A stretch of 47,312 nucleotides of DNA, taken from the NCBI GenBank assembly GCA_025869365.1, contig JAOZVV010000097.1, positions 1-47,312 of the forward strand. Direction: 5' to 3'. The DNA comes from Pseudonocardia sp. GTDB taxonomy: Bacteria > Actinomycetota > Actinomycetes > Mycobacteriales > Pseudonocardiaceae. The notes beneath the pieces were generated by a model that ran no database searches, was not told where the DNA came from, and saw only the letters and a list, made by a program, of their open reading frames with translations. This document shows, one piece after another, positions 33,031-41,167 of the stretch. A program made the translations under genes and the position numbers. Positions within the stretch are counted from its first letter, which is position 1; every line of letters starts with the position of its first letter.

Positions 33031-33164
33031 CGCCCACGCCACGCGCCCTCGCCTGCATCGAGCTGGTCGAGCTGCTCACCGACCACCGCGAGGACACGCT
33101 CCCACCCGAGGAGGTGGCCGCGGTCGACGCGCTGCTCGCGGCACTCCGGGACCGGCTCGGCTGA
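33027..33164 (+). CDS. small protein, 45 residues, end of the Rieske/ThDP/antiporter unit
   Basis: GTG 33027 overlaps the antiporter stop as GTGA and the frame continues to TGA at 33162. The product is a 45-residue, acidic, mostly helical peptide: the segment ALACIELVELLTDHREDTLP is followed by an amphipathic helix EEVAAVDALLAALRDRL. There are no membrane segments. The coupled start and the strong GC bias at the third codon position suggest it is translated. The function is unknown; it could regulate the antiporter or the enzymes. Confidence 0.55.
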   Translation: MTPTPRALACIELVELLTDHREDTLPPEEVAAVDALLAALRDRLG

Positions 33165-33188
33165 CGCCGCGGCGAGTACCGCGACCCC

Positions 33189-33200
33189 GTTACGGGTAAC
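33189..33200. promoter_or_regulatory. dyad upstream of desaturase
   Basis: Perfect inverted repeat GTTAC-GG-GTAAC in the 162-bp gap before the desaturase gene, 127 bases upstream of its ATG. The size fits a regulator half-site pair, but no regulator is identified. Confidence 0.35.
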
Positions 33201-33326
33201 CGGACATCACGGACCAGGCGGCCGATCCCGAATGCCGCGGACGCCCGTCTCCGCTCCGGACCTCGGCGGACCCGTCACGACGCACCAGCGTGTGACGCCC
33301 CGCCGATCCAGGAGCGCATACCGAGC

Positions 33327-34277
33327 ATGACTGTCAGCCCCACCACCGCAGGCCGCACCGCGGACGCCCCGGCCAAACCGGTGTTCGCCACCCCACGTCC
33401 ACAGGGCCAGGCCTGGCTGGTCTACCTCTTCACCCTCATCCCGATGCTCGCGCTCGTCGCGGCCGTACCGCTGGCCTGGGGGTGGGGCCTGTCCTGGCTC
33501 GACGTCGGGCTCGCGATCGGCTTCTACTTCCTGTCCGGGTTCGGGGTGACCGTCGGCTATCACCGCTACTTCACCCACCGCGCCTTCAAGGCGCGCAAGG
33601 GGTTGCGCAACGGCCTGGCCATCGCGGGCAGCCTCGCCATGCAGGGTGACGTCATCACCTGGGTCTCCGATCATCGGCGCCACCACGCCTTCACCGACAA
33701 GGAGGGCGACCCGCACTCACCGTGGCTCCACGGCACCACGCCGGTCGCCCTGGCCAAGGGCTTCTTCCACGCCCACCTCGGCTGGCTCTTCGGCCGTGAC
33801 CGCACCAACGCCGAACGCTTCGCCCCCGACCTGCTCGCCGACCGCGACATCACCCGGATCAGCGCGCTGTTCCCGCTGTGGACGGTGCTCAGCCTTCTCG
33901 CCCCGGCCCTGATCGGTGGCCTGGCCACCCAGACCTGGTGGGGCGCGCTGACCGCGTTCTTCTGGGCCGGCCTCGTCCGCGTCGCGCTCCTGCACCACGT
34001 GACCTGGTCCATCAACTCCATCTGCCACATGATCGGCGACCGCCCCTGGGACGCCCCCGGGAAGGCGACCAACGTCTGGCCCCTGGCGGTCCTGTCCATG
34101 GGCGAGTCCTGGCACAACCTGCACCACGCCGACCCCACCTGCGCCCGTCACGGCATCGGCCGCGGCCAGCTCGACATGACGGCCCGGTTCATCTGGGTCC
34201 TCGAGAAGCTCGGCTGGGCCCATTCCGTCCGCTGGCCCACCACCCGTCGCCTCGCCCGCCTCACGGCCCGCACCTGA
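33327..34277 (+). CDS. acyl-CoA/acyl-lipid delta-9-type desaturase
   Basis: Membrane di-iron desaturase of 316 residues that puts a double bond in fatty-acyl chains and so controls membrane fluidity. The three histidine boxes are complete: HRYFTH, HRRHH and HNLHH. An additional His region RVALLHHVTWSINSICHMIG, found in stearoyl-CoA-type desaturases, is also present. Hydrophobic pairs lie at about 30-72 and 185-225. ATG 33327 has AGGAG upstream. M. tuberculosis DesA3 is the best-known relative and receives electrons from an oxidoreductase; none is adjacent here. It may be an independent gene downstream of the Rieske unit. Confidence 0.93.
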   Translation: MTVSPTTAGRTADAPAKPVFATPRPQGQAWLVYLFTLIPMLALVAAVPLAWGWGLSWLDVGLAIGFYFLSGFGVTVGYHRYFTHRAFKARKGLRNGLAIAGSLAMQGDVITWVSDHRRHHAFTDKEGDPHSPWLHGTTPVALAKGFFHAHLGWLFGRDRTNAERFAPDLLADRDITRISALFPLWTVLSLLAPALIGGLATQTWWGALTAFFWAGLVRVALLHHVTWSINSICHMIGDRPWDAPGKATNVWPLAVLSMGESWHNLHHADPTCARHGIGRGQLDMTARFIWVLEKLGWAHSVRWPTTRRLARLTART

Positions 34278-34281
34278 CGCC

Positions 34282-34680
34282 TCACATGCCGAACTTCGCC
34301 CGCGCGGCGGGGCTGACCGGGGTGAACAGGTTGACCAGGTTGCCGTCCGGGTCGCGGAACAGCAGCGCGCGGTTGCCCTACGGCATGTCCGTGGGCTCGG
34401 TCACCACCTCGGTGAGCAGTCCCCGCAGCCGGGCGCGCTCCGCGTCGACGTCGTCGACGAGGAACTCGACGATCGCGCTGCGGTTGGCCGCCGGCTCGGC
34501 GCTGCCCTCGCCGAACAGCGGCACGGTCCTGTCGGAGCCGATGGCCAGGGTGCCGAGCGGTGTCGGGATCTCGGCGAACAACTCGTTGCCCCACACCGCG
34601 TCCGCCCCGGTCACCTTCTCGTAGAAGGAGACGAGTCGGGGCACGTCCGCGGTGATGATCCGTACCGAGATGAGCTTCAT
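34282..34680 (-). pseudogene. VOC-family (glyoxalase-like) gene with premature stop
   Basis: The frame from ATG 34680 gives a VOC fold: MKLISVRIITADVPRLVSFY, then GTLAIGSDRTVPLF and NRSAIVEFLVDDVDAERARL. TAG at 34378-34380 interrupts it at codon 101. Continuing in the same frame gives GNRALLFRDPDGNLVNLFTP and a natural TGA at 34282-34284, for 132 codons in all. Family members usually have PWGNR at this point, so TGG has changed to TAG by one transition. The truncated product would lack the last beta strands and the metal-binding Glu/Asn region. It is divergent from the WYL gene. Confidence 0.85.
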
Positions 34681-34813
34681 GGTGCCTCCACCCGCCGTCG
34701 ACGACGGCACTCGTCGTGCGCCGTGGGGCGCGGCGGTCCCCAGTGGACCGCACCCGGGACGCTGCCAGCGATACCGGACAGGATCCGCCCGGTATTCGTG
34801 GGATTCTTCGACC

Positions 34814-35812
34814 ATGACCCGCCCGACGACCCGTGTGCTGGCGCTGCTGGAGATCCTGCAGGCCGGCGGCACCCACACCGCCGCGGACCTCGCCGGCCGG
34901 CTGCGGGTCGACGAACGGACCGTGCGCCGCTACGTCGAGCACCTCCTCGCCCTCGACGTGCCGGTGTGGTCCGCGCGGGGGCGCCACGGCGGCTTCCGGC
35001 TCGCGCCCGGCTTCCGGATGCCCCCGCTCATGCTCACCGACGACGAGGCGCTCGCGGTCCTGCTGGGACTCCTCGCCACGGACCGTCTCGGGCTGGGGCC
35101 GTCGTCGGTCACCGCCGCGCAGAGCGCGACGGCGAAGGTGCGGCGCGTCCTGCCGCAACGGCTCGGCCGCCGCCTCGACGCGCTCCTGGAGACCGTCGGG
35201 TTCACCGGGCCGGCCCGGGCCCCGGTGACGCCGGAGACCGACGCCCTCCTGCTGTTCGCCCAGGCCGCTCGCGAGGGGCGAGCCGTGGCGATCGACCATC
35301 GCTCCGCCGACGGGGCGGTGAGCACCCGGACCCTGCACCTCTACGGCGTGGTCGCGCACGCGGGACGCTGGTACGTCACCGCCCGCGACTCGGCCAGCGG
35401 GGAGGACCGGACCTTCCGGCTGGACGGGGTGCGCAGCGCGACCCTGCTGCCGGACACCGTCGACCTCCCCGACGACCGCGACCCCGGCGAGCGGCTGCTC
35501 ACCACGCTGGCCGAGGCACCACGCCGGTACGCCGTCCGGGTGCTCGTGCGGGCCGACCGGTCGCATGTCGACCGTCGCGTCCCGCCCGGCCTCGCGGTCG
35601 TCGAGCCGGTCACGCCGCAGGAACAGCCCTCTGCGGACGGACCCTGGGTGCGGGTCCGTCTGCAGGCCGAGCAGCTGGAGTGGGTGCCCTCGCTGCTCGC
35701 CTGGATCGACCGGCCCTTCGTGGTCGAGGAGCCGGACGATCTGCGCCGGCACGTGCTGGCCCTCGCCGATCGCCTGACCCGGTCCGCCGTGCGGCCTCCG
35801 CCGCCACGGTGA
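34814..35812 (+). CDS. WYL-domain transcriptional regulator
   Basis: Regulator of 332 residues. The N-terminal helix-turn-helix is MTRPTTRVLALLEILQAGGTHTAADLA and GRLRVDERTVRRYVEHLLALDVPV. A linker domain (about 70-130) follows, and then a WYL domain (about 135-225): HRSADGAVSTRTLHLYGVVAHAGRWYV with the RWYV core, and RTFRLDGVRSATLL. The C-terminal WCX-like part ends in RPFVVEEPDDLRRHV. WYL proteins sense ligands or nucleic acids in regulation and defence; here there is no defence gene nearby. ATG 34814 lies 133 bases from the divergent VOC pseudogene, its probable target. Confidence 0.92.
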   Translation: MTRPTTRVLALLEILQAGGTHTAADLAGRLRVDERTVRRYVEHLLALDVPVWSARGRHGGFRLAPGFRMPPLMLTDDEALAVLLGLLATDRLGLGPSSVTAAQSATAKVRRVLPQRLGRRLDALLETVGFTGPARAPVTPETDALLLFAQAAREGRAVAIDHRSADGAVSTRTLHLYGVVAHAGRWYVTARDSASGEDRTFRLDGVRSATLLPDTVDLPDDRDPGERLLTTLAEAPRRYAVRVLVRADRSHVDRRVPPGLAVVEPVTPQEQPSADGPWVRVRLQAEQLEWVPSLLAWIDRPFVVEEPDDLRRHVLALADRLTRSAVRPPPPR

Positions 35813-35833
35813 GACCCACCGGCCGCCTCGTCC

Positions 35834-35854
35834 GTGCCGCCGGAAGGGCGGCAC
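35834..35854 (+). terminator. hairpin after WYL gene
   Basis: Perfect eight-base stem GTGCCGCC/GGCGGCAC with a five-base loop, starting 22 bases after the stop codon. A typical GC-rich actinobacterial terminator. Confidence 0.55.
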
Positions 35855-36123
35855 CGCCACGGTCGCAGGGTGCCGCCCGCCCGTATCACCGGGCCGGGAC
35901 GGGGGCTGCCATACCGGTCGCGGGACTCGAGGTCGTCCCACGCCGGACGATGTCACCGGGAGCCGGGGATCCGGGAGAACAGGACACGGAGTGGGACGGC
36001 TGCCGGGGTCTGGGGCGTACGCACGGGATATCCCGCCCGCAGCGCTTCAAACCTGCACGCGCGTCTCCCGCGCCGAACGGCGCTGCGACCGGGGCCCGAG
36101 ACGCGAAAAGAGCCCGAGACACG
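35855..36123. other. intergenic stretch, nothing identified
   Basis: Together with the two flanking hairpins this is a 360-bp gap between the ends of the WYL and cspA genes. No open frame with a plausible start is seen on either strand. A GAGCCCGAGAC segment at 36112-36122 partly repeats the neighbouring terminator arm. Confidence 0.4.
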
Positions 36124-36160
36124 GAAGAGCCCGCCTCCCGAAAGGGGAGACGGGCTCTTC
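36124..36160 (-). terminator. terminator of cspA
   Basis: GAAGAGCCCG (36124-36133) pairs with CGGGCTCTTC (36151-36160). One C/A mismatch is followed by a further CTCCC/GGGAG stem and a five-base loop. It begins 12 bases after the cspA stop on the minus strand, and a TTTT run follows the adjacent second GGGCTC segment. Confidence 0.75.
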
Positions 36161-36172
36161 AGCGAAGACTGA

Positions 36173-36376
36173 TCAGACGACGCGGACGCCCTGGGCCTGC
36201 GGGCCCTTCTGGCCCTGGCCGACCTCGAACTCCACGCGCTGACCCTCGTCGAGGCTGCGGAAGCCGCCGCCGTCGATCTCGGAGTAGTGGACGAAGACGT
36301 CGGCGCCGCCGCCGTCCTGGGCGATGAAGCCGAAGCCCTTCTCGCCGTTGAACCACTTCACGGTTCCCTGTGCCAT
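36173..36376 (-). CDS. cspA: cold-shock protein (CspA family)
   Basis: Single-domain OB-fold nucleic-acid chaperone of 67 residues. RNP1 is KGFGFI and RNP2 is VFVHYSEI, in the order [18 protein letters not shown] then DVFVHYSEI. The end [13 protein letters not shown] is also typical. It melts secondary structure in mRNA during cold shock or growth. ATG 36376 has AGAAGGAG seven bases upstream. A long untranslated leader, as in other csp genes, is likely, since the upstream 360 bp contain no other gene on this strand. Confidence 0.97.
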   Translation of the reverse strand: MAQGTVKWFNGEKGFGFIAQDGGGADVFVHYSEIDGGGFRSLDEGQRVEFEVGQGQKGPQAQGVRVV

Positions 36377-36736
36377 GTGTGTCTCCTTCTCAGGTGGGAG
36401 GACTCGCACGACATGTGCGGTCCGGCCGGCCCCTGAAGGCAATACGTGCCGGTCCTGATGACCTGCACGGCTTACCGCCAATTGTTTCTGCGGCGTGCGT
36501 ACACGAACACCGAAACCGAACGACCTACCGCGTACAGCATCGCACACCGCGGTTTCTTTCCCGGACCCGGATCCCCGTTCCCGGTCCTCGGTCCCCTCTC
36601 CGCGCGGTCGAGAGGGCCTCGAGCCGGCCCCCGTCCCGCTGGGTCGGGCCCGGCGGCGCCACGGTCTCACGGGAGCGGGGCCGCAGCCACGACGAACGGC
36701 GGGTCCGGACGGCGGGCCGCGCGCGATACTGCCGTC
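36377..36736. other. cspA leader/promoter region
   Basis: A 360-bp divergent gap between cspA and the TfoX-N gene. It holds the AT-richer block 36480-36560 (with AATTGTTTC and GGTTTCTTTC) where a cspA promoter or structured leader may lie. I see no gene and cannot fix a promoter. Confidence 0.4.
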
Positions 36737-37069
36737 ATGGCCTACGACGAGGACCTCGCCGACCGCGTCCGAACCCAGATCGGCGGTGAGCCCGGGCTCG
36801 CCGAGAAGGCGATGTTCGGCGGGCTCGCGTTCCTGCTCCACGGGCACATGACGGTGACCGTCAGCGGCGAGGGCGGGCTGCTGCTCCGTGTCGATCCGGC
36901 GCACGCCGATGAGCTGCTCGCGAGGCCCGGCGCCTCGCGGGCGGTGATGCGGGGACGCGCGATGACCGGGTGGCTGCGGGTCGCGGCCGAGGTCCTGGAC
37001 GAGGACCTCGACGGCTGGGTCCGCGAGGGGATCACCTACGTGCGCACTCTCCCGGCCAAGGAGGGCTGA
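36737..37069 (+). CDS. TfoX N-terminal domain protein
   Basis: Protein of 110 residues made only of the TfoX/Sxy N-terminal domain: [36 protein letters not shown] (with the MFGG core), [19 protein letters not shown] and [14 protein letters not shown]. Full TfoX regulates competence in proteobacteria; the stand-alone N-domain in actinobacteria has no assigned function. ATG 36737 is the natural start. The next gene on the plus strand is the IclR gene. Confidence 0.9.
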   Translation: MAYDEDLADRVRTQIGGEPGLAEKAMFGGLAFLLHGHMTVTVSGEGGLLLRVDPAHADELLARPGASRAVMRGRAMTGWLRVAAEVLDEDLDGWVREGITYVRTLPAKEG

Positions 37070-37163
37070 GGGACCGCACGTCGAGGAGGACGCGGCCACC
37101 GCCGGCCGAGGTCGACGATCCGGCGGCGTGGTGGTGGGCCGCGGTGGTGGGCTGTGGTGTGGG

Positions 37164-37994
37164 CTACGGCACCGTCGCCGTCGACGACCCGCCGGGTGGG
37201 GCGGACCCGGGCGTCGACGGCCCGGTGCTCGGCCCGGTGGAGGGTCCGGTGCTCGGATCCGTCGTGGTGGTGGGCGGGACCGTCGGCTCGGTGGTGGGCG
37301 GCTCGGTGGTGGGTGGCTCGGTGGTCGGCGGGACCGTCGGCTCGGTGGTCGGCGGCTCGGTGGTCGGCGGCTCGGTCGGCGGCGGGGCCGTCGGCGGCTG
37401 CTCGGTGACCGGCGGGACGGAGCCGGGCGGCTCGGGCACCGGGGGCCGTGTGGCCGGAGTGGCCCTGGGCGGCACCGTCGACGGGGGCCTCGCGAGCGGG
37501 ACCGCCGGAGCGCCCTCGGCGAGAGACGCGGGCGGGGGCGCCGCGGGCGAGGCCGTGGCGGGCGGGGCGCCGGTGGGCGGGGCCGGCGATACGGGCCGCG
37601 CGACCCTCGGACCTGCGACGACGACGGGAGGACGCCGCGTCGTCGGCACGGATCGGGTGGGAGACGGCGGCGGTGCGACGGCCGGCTCCGGGGCCGCCGC
37701 GACAGGAGGCGGTGTCGTCGGGCTCGGATCGTCCGCGGTGAGGGTGCTGGTCGGTGCGGTCGCGGAGAGGCCGGAGCGCGCCGGCGCCGCCACGACGTCC
37801 GCGGCCGACGTCCCGGCCGCCGCCCAGACCCCGACGAGCGCACCGATCCCGAGCACCGCCGTCACGACGGAGGCGATCGCCGTGGCCCGCGGGCTCGGCC
37901 GCGGCTCGGCGAATCTCGCGAGCATCCACAGCGCCAGGATCGCGAGCGCGAGAACGGCCAGGACCACCACGGCGACGCCGATCCGATGTGACAA
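37164..37994 (-). CDS. Pro/Thr-rich membrane protein
   Basis: About 276 residues. The N-terminal helix [20 protein letters not shown] is followed by a second helix [21 protein letters not shown] long Pro/Thr/Ala-rich tail ends in repeats of the type [14 protein letters not shown] and then Ser/Thr/Pro/Gly. The tail is disordered and probably extends outside the cell or into the wall. The start is uncertain: TTG 37994 with GGGAGG eight bases upstream is preferred, GTG 38042 is longer, and ATG 38099 would lie only five bases from the divergent IclR start. No function is recognised. Confidence 0.6.
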   Translation of the reverse strand: MSHRIGVAVVVLAVLALAILALWMLARFAEPRPSPRATAIASVVTAVLGIGALVGVWAAAGTSAADVVAAPARSGLSATAPTSTLTADDPSPTTPPPVAAAPEPAVAPPPSPTRSVPTTRRPPVVVAGPRVARPVSPAPPTGAPPATASPAAPPPASLAEGAPAVPLARPPSTVPPRATPATRPPVPEPPGSVPPVTEQPPTAPPPTEPPTTEPPTTEPTVPPTTEPPTTEPPTTEPTVPPTTTTDPSTGPSTGPSTGPSTPGSAPPGGSSTATVP

Positions 37995-38104
37995 CTCCCC
38001 CGCCTCCCGCAGATCTGCGTCCAACCTACGCCGCGCGCGCACGCCGTCGTCCGGGCGTCGTTTCCCGCGCACGGGCCACGGGCCGCGAAGTAGGCTCACG
38101 CCCC

Positions 38105-38905
38105 ATGACGACCCGCGCCACCGCGGCGGAGGACGACGCCCCGGCGTCCCGGAACCGCCCGCTCCTGGTGCTCGGGAAGATCACCGAGATCCTCGACGCG
38201 TTCTCCCTCACCCGCCCGGAGCTGACCCTCGGGGAGATCCAGCAGGCCACCGGGATCCCCACCTCCACCGTGCAGCGACTGGTGTCCAACATGGTCGCCG
38301 AGGGCATGCTCGACCGGTCCGGCGAGCGGGTCCGGGTGGGGGTGCGGATGGCCTACTGGGCGGCGGCCGCGGCTCAGGGCGTCGACGTGCTGACGCTGGT
38401 CAACCCGATCCTGCGGGAGCTCCGGGACGCCACCGGCGAGACGGCCTGCCTGTTCCGTGCGGAGCAGGGCTACCGGGTCTGCGTCGCGGTCGCCGAGACG
38501 CGGCACGCGCTGCGCCGGGAGATGTTCGTCGGCAAGATCATGGCGCTGCACGCGGGGTCGGCCGGGCGGGTCCTGCTCGCCTGGAACCCCGAGCTGGCCG
38601 ACGCCGTGCTGGCCGGGCCGCTGCAGCGGTTCACCGAGGCCACCGTGACCAGTCCGGACGGGCTGCGCGAACTCCTCGCGGAGACCCGGCGGGACGGCTT
38701 CGCGATCACGGCCGGCGAGCGGGACGACGGCGCGTCCGGGCTGGCCGCGCCGGTCTTCGACTCCGCGACCGACGTGGTCGGCGCGCTGGCGATCAGCGGT
38801 CCGACGAGCCGGATGCCGCGCGAGCGGTGCGAGGCGTGGGTCGACCTGCTCGTCGCCCACGCCGACCAGCTCACCCGCACGCTCGGCGGCCGGCACCCGG
38901 GCTGA
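38105..38905 (+). CDS. IclR-family transcriptional regulator
   Basis: Regulator of 266 residues. The winged helix-turn-helix is VLGKITEILDAFSLTRPELTLGEIQQ, then ATGIPTSTVQRLVSNMVAEGML. The effector domain (about 90-260) shows RELRDATGETACLFRAEQGYRVCVAV, LHAGSAGRVLLAW and DDGASGLAAPVFDSATDVVGALAISG. The genes that converge or follow encode a class III CoA-transferase and an HMG-CoA-lyase-like enzyme, so it likely controls a CoA-ester catabolic module. Candidate operators lie at 41134-41166 between the transferase and VOC genes. Confidence 0.93.
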   Translation: MTTRATAAEDDAPASRNRPLLVLGKITEILDAFSLTRPELTLGEIQQATGIPTSTVQRLVSNMVAEGMLDRSGERVRVGVRMAYWAAAAAQGVDVLTLVNPILRELRDATGETACLFRAEQGYRVCVAVAETRHALRREMFVGKIMALHAGSAGRVLLAWNPELADAVLAGPLQRFTEATVTSPDGLRELLAETRRDGFAITAGERDDGASGLAAPVFDSATDVVGALAISGPTSRMPRERCEAWVDLLVAHADQLTRTLGGRHPG

Positions 38906-38919
38906 CCGGGGAGGGGGCC

Positions 38920-39834
38920 TCAGGCGGGGACGGTCCAGGGGAAGGCGGTGGCCGTCGAGCGGACGCCCTGGGCCGCGCGGGAGCGGTTGGGTTCGCCCAG
39001 CTCCGCGAGCAGGCCTTCGGTGAGGGTGACCATCTCGCCGAGCACCGCGGGCGTCAGCCAGTCCGGGCGCAGCGCGAAGAGCAGGTCCTCGCTCGAGGTG
39101 TTCCCGCTGGCCCCCGGCGCGAAGGGGCAGCCGCCGAGGCCGCCGAGCGCGCCGTCGACCATGTCCGCCCCGGCCTCCACCGCGGCGAGGGTGTTCGCGA
39201 CACCCTGGCCCCACGTGTCGTGCCCGTGGAACACGATCCGGCGCTGCGGCGTCTCCTGCCGGACCCGCGTGATCAGCGCGCGGACCTCACCGGGAGAGGC
39301 CTGCCCGAGCGTGTCCGCGATGACGATGTCCACCGCACCCGCGGTCCGCGGGTCGTTCGCGATGTCGACGACGCGCTGCGGGTCCACCGGCCCGTCGAAC
39401 GGGCAGGTGAAGGACGTGGCGAGGCACAGCTGGATCCGCCCGCCCGCGCCCAGGGCGTGCTCGGCGGCCGCCGGCATCGCGGCGAGGCTGGCCTCGGTGT
39501 CCCGGCCGATGTTGGCGCGGTTGTGGGCGTCGGAGACGGAGAAGCAGTACTGGACGTTGCGGGCGCCCGCCGCCACCGCCCGTTCGACGTGCCGGGGCGT
39601 GGCGACCCACAGCCAGCAGCTCTCGAGCTCCTCGGGCGTCAGCCGCGCCACCACGTCGAGGGAGTTCGCGAGCGGCGGGACCAGATCCGGCCGGGCCAGC
39701 GAGCCGATCTCCAGGCTCGGCACGCCGAGGCGCAGCAGCGTCCGGACGACCTCCACCTTGCGCTCGGCGTCCAGCGTCTTCCCCGTGAGCTGCAGCCCGT
39801 CCCGCAGCGTGACGTCCCTCAGCAGGGCGGTCAT
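38920..39834 (-). CDS. hydroxymethylglutaryl-CoA lyase-like enzyme
   Basis: TIM-barrel lyase of 304 residues. The metal/catalytic start is LLRDVTLRDGLQLTGK, the C-terminal metal-binding His region is RIVFHGHDTWGQGVANTLAA and the catalytic Cys loop is GALGGLGGCPFAPGASGNTSSEDLLF. These match HMG-CoA lyase, which splits HMG-CoA into acetyl-CoA and acetoacetate; citramalyl-CoA lyases of this group act similarly. ATG 39834 overlaps the transferase stop as ATGA. With the CoA-transferase directly upstream, the pair could activate a dicarboxylic acid such as HMG or citramalate and cleave it. It converges on the IclR gene, with a 14-bp gap. Confidence 0.88.
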   Translation of the reverse strand: MTALLRDVTLRDGLQLTGKTLDAERKVEVVRTLLRLGVPSLEIGSLARPDLVPPLANSLDVVARLTPEELESCWLWVATPRHVERAVAAGARNVQYCFSVSDAHNRANIGRDTEASLAAMPAAAEHALGAGGRIQLCLATSFTCPFDGPVDPQRVVDIANDPRTAGAVDIVIADTLGQASPGEVRALITRVRQETPQRRIVFHGHDTWGQGVANTLAAVEAGADMVDGALGGLGGCPFAPGASGNTSSEDLLFALRPDWLTPAVLGEMVTLTEGLLAELGEPNRSRAAQGVRSTATAFPWTVPA

Positions 39835-41060
39835 GGCGTCTCCGTTCCGGCGGCCGCGGCCACCTGCTCCTCGGTCAGGCCCAGCAGCCCGACCAGGATC
39901 TCGGCCGTGTGCGCGCCGAGGTCCGGGCCGAGCGAGCGGACCGCGACGGACTCCCCGCCGAACACCGGGACGATCCCCGGGAACCCGACGGACGCCGGCT
40001 CCGCCCCGCCGGTGTCGACGTCGAAGTACTGGATCATGTTGCGCGCCTTGTACTGCTCGTCCGCCACGATGTCCGCCGCGGTGTAGATCGGCCCGGCCGG
40101 GACCCCGGCCGCCTCCAGCGCGACGAGCACCTCGGCCCGCGGCAGCGACGACGTCCAGTCCCCGATCGCCTCGTCGAGCTCGTCGCGGCGCAGCCAGCGC
40201 CCGGCGTTGGCCAGCAACGACTCGTCCTTCGCCAGGTCCGGCCGGCCGATGAGCTCCATCAGGCGCAGGTAGATGCCGTCCCCGTTGCCGGCGATGACGA
40301 CGCTGCTCCCGTCCCCGCACGGATAGGCGTTGGACGGGGCGATGCCCTCCATCCGGCCCCCGACCCGTTCCCGGTTGACCCCGTAGGCGAGATGGTCCGG
40401 GACCAGGGACTCCATCATGGACAGCACGGCCTCGTTGAGCGCGACGTCGATGGTGCGGGAGGCGAGCGGCGCGACCGGCTGGCCGCGGCGGGACTCCCTC
40501 CGGAACAGGGCCATCACCGCGCCGAAGGCGGCGTAGAGACCCGCGATCGAGTCCCCGATCGACACCCCGACGCGGACGGGCTGGCGGTCCGGTTCCCCGA
40601 CGAGCTCGCGGAGCCCACCCATCGCCTCGGCGACCGCGGCGAACCCGGGGCGGGCGGACAGCGGCCCGGACTGGCCGAACGCGGAGATCCTCGCCAGGAC
40701 GACGTCCGGGTTGGCGGCGTTCATCTCCGCGGGCCCGATGCCCCACTTCTCCAGGGTGCCCGGGCGGAAGTTCTCCAGCACGACGTCGCTCTGCGCCACC
40801 AGCGCCAGGACCGCGTCCCTGCCCTCGGGCGTGCGCAGGTCCAGCACCACGGACTTCTTGTTGCGGTTCACCGTGCGGTAGAGCATCGAGGTCGTCCCGG
40901 CGTAGAGCCGCCAGTTGCGGAGCTCGTCGCCGGTGCGCGGGCGCTCGATCTTGATCACCTCGGCGCCGAAGTCCGCCAGGAGCCTCCCCGCCGTGGGCGC
41001 GGCGATGTAGTTCCCGAGCTCGAGGACGCGCACGCCGTCCAGCGGCAGGTCGGTGGTCAT
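39831..41060 (-). CDS. class III (CaiB/BaiF) CoA-transferase
   Basis: CoA-transferase of 409 residues that moves CoA between carboxylic acids. Family features are LDGVRVLELGNYIAAPTAGRLLADFGAEVIKIE, LRNWRLYAGTTSMLYRTVNRNKKS, the catalytic Asp in VGVSIGDSIAGLYAAFGAVM, and RTIDVALNEAVLSMMES. Human SUGCT and bacterial citramalate transferases belong here. Pairing with a lyase of HMG-CoA type suggests HMG, citramalate or itaconate-related acids as substrate. ATG 41060 lies about 107 bases from the divergent VOC gene; the gap has two dyads. Confidence 0.92.
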   Translation of the reverse strand: MTTDLPLDGVRVLELGNYIAAPTAGRLLADFGAEVIKIERPRTGDELRNWRLYAGTTSMLYRTVNRNKKSVVLDLRTPEGRDAVLALVAQSDVVLENFRPGTLEKWGIGPAEMNAANPDVVLARISAFGQSGPLSARPGFAAVAEAMGGLRELVGEPDRQPVRVGVSIGDSIAGLYAAFGAVMALFRRESRRGQPVAPLASRTIDVALNEAVLSMMESLVPDHLAYGVNRERVGGRMEGIAPSNAYPCGDGSSVVIAGNGDGIYLRLMELIGRPDLAKDESLLANAGRWLRRDELDEAIGDWTSSLPRAEVLVALEAAGVPAGPIYTAADIVADEQYKARNMIQYFDVDTGGAEPASVGFPGIVPVFGGESVAVRSLGPDLGAHTAEILVGLLGLTEEQVAAAAGTETP

Positions 41061-41133
41061 GGGCTCTCCTCTGTCGGACGACGGGCGGCAGGGTCGATTG
41101 TGCCGTCCGATCCACGACCCACATCATGAGCCG

Positions 41134-41166
41134 TTGCCCACCATATGGGCAATGAGAGCATCTCAT
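41134..41166. promoter_or_regulatory. two adjacent dyads between CoA-transferase and VOC genes
   Basis: TTGCCCA-CCATA-TGGGCAA (41134-41152) is a perfect seven-base repeat with a five-base centre. ATGAGA-GCA-TCTCAT (41152-41166) is a perfect six-base repeat. They share one base and fill the space before ATG 41168. They are probably operators for the IclR protein or another dimeric regulator of the divergent genes. Confidence 0.65.
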
Positions 41167-41167
41167 C

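Noticed and set aside
34814-35812. WYL regulator as a sign of a phage-defence island
   Set aside because: No nuclease, helicase, BREX, CBASS or restriction genes lie within the window.
36970-40086. Open frame of about 1038 codons on the plus strand
   Set aside because: It runs antisense to the Pro/Thr-rich protein, crosses the IclR gene in another frame and runs antisense to the lyase; no domain is encoded.
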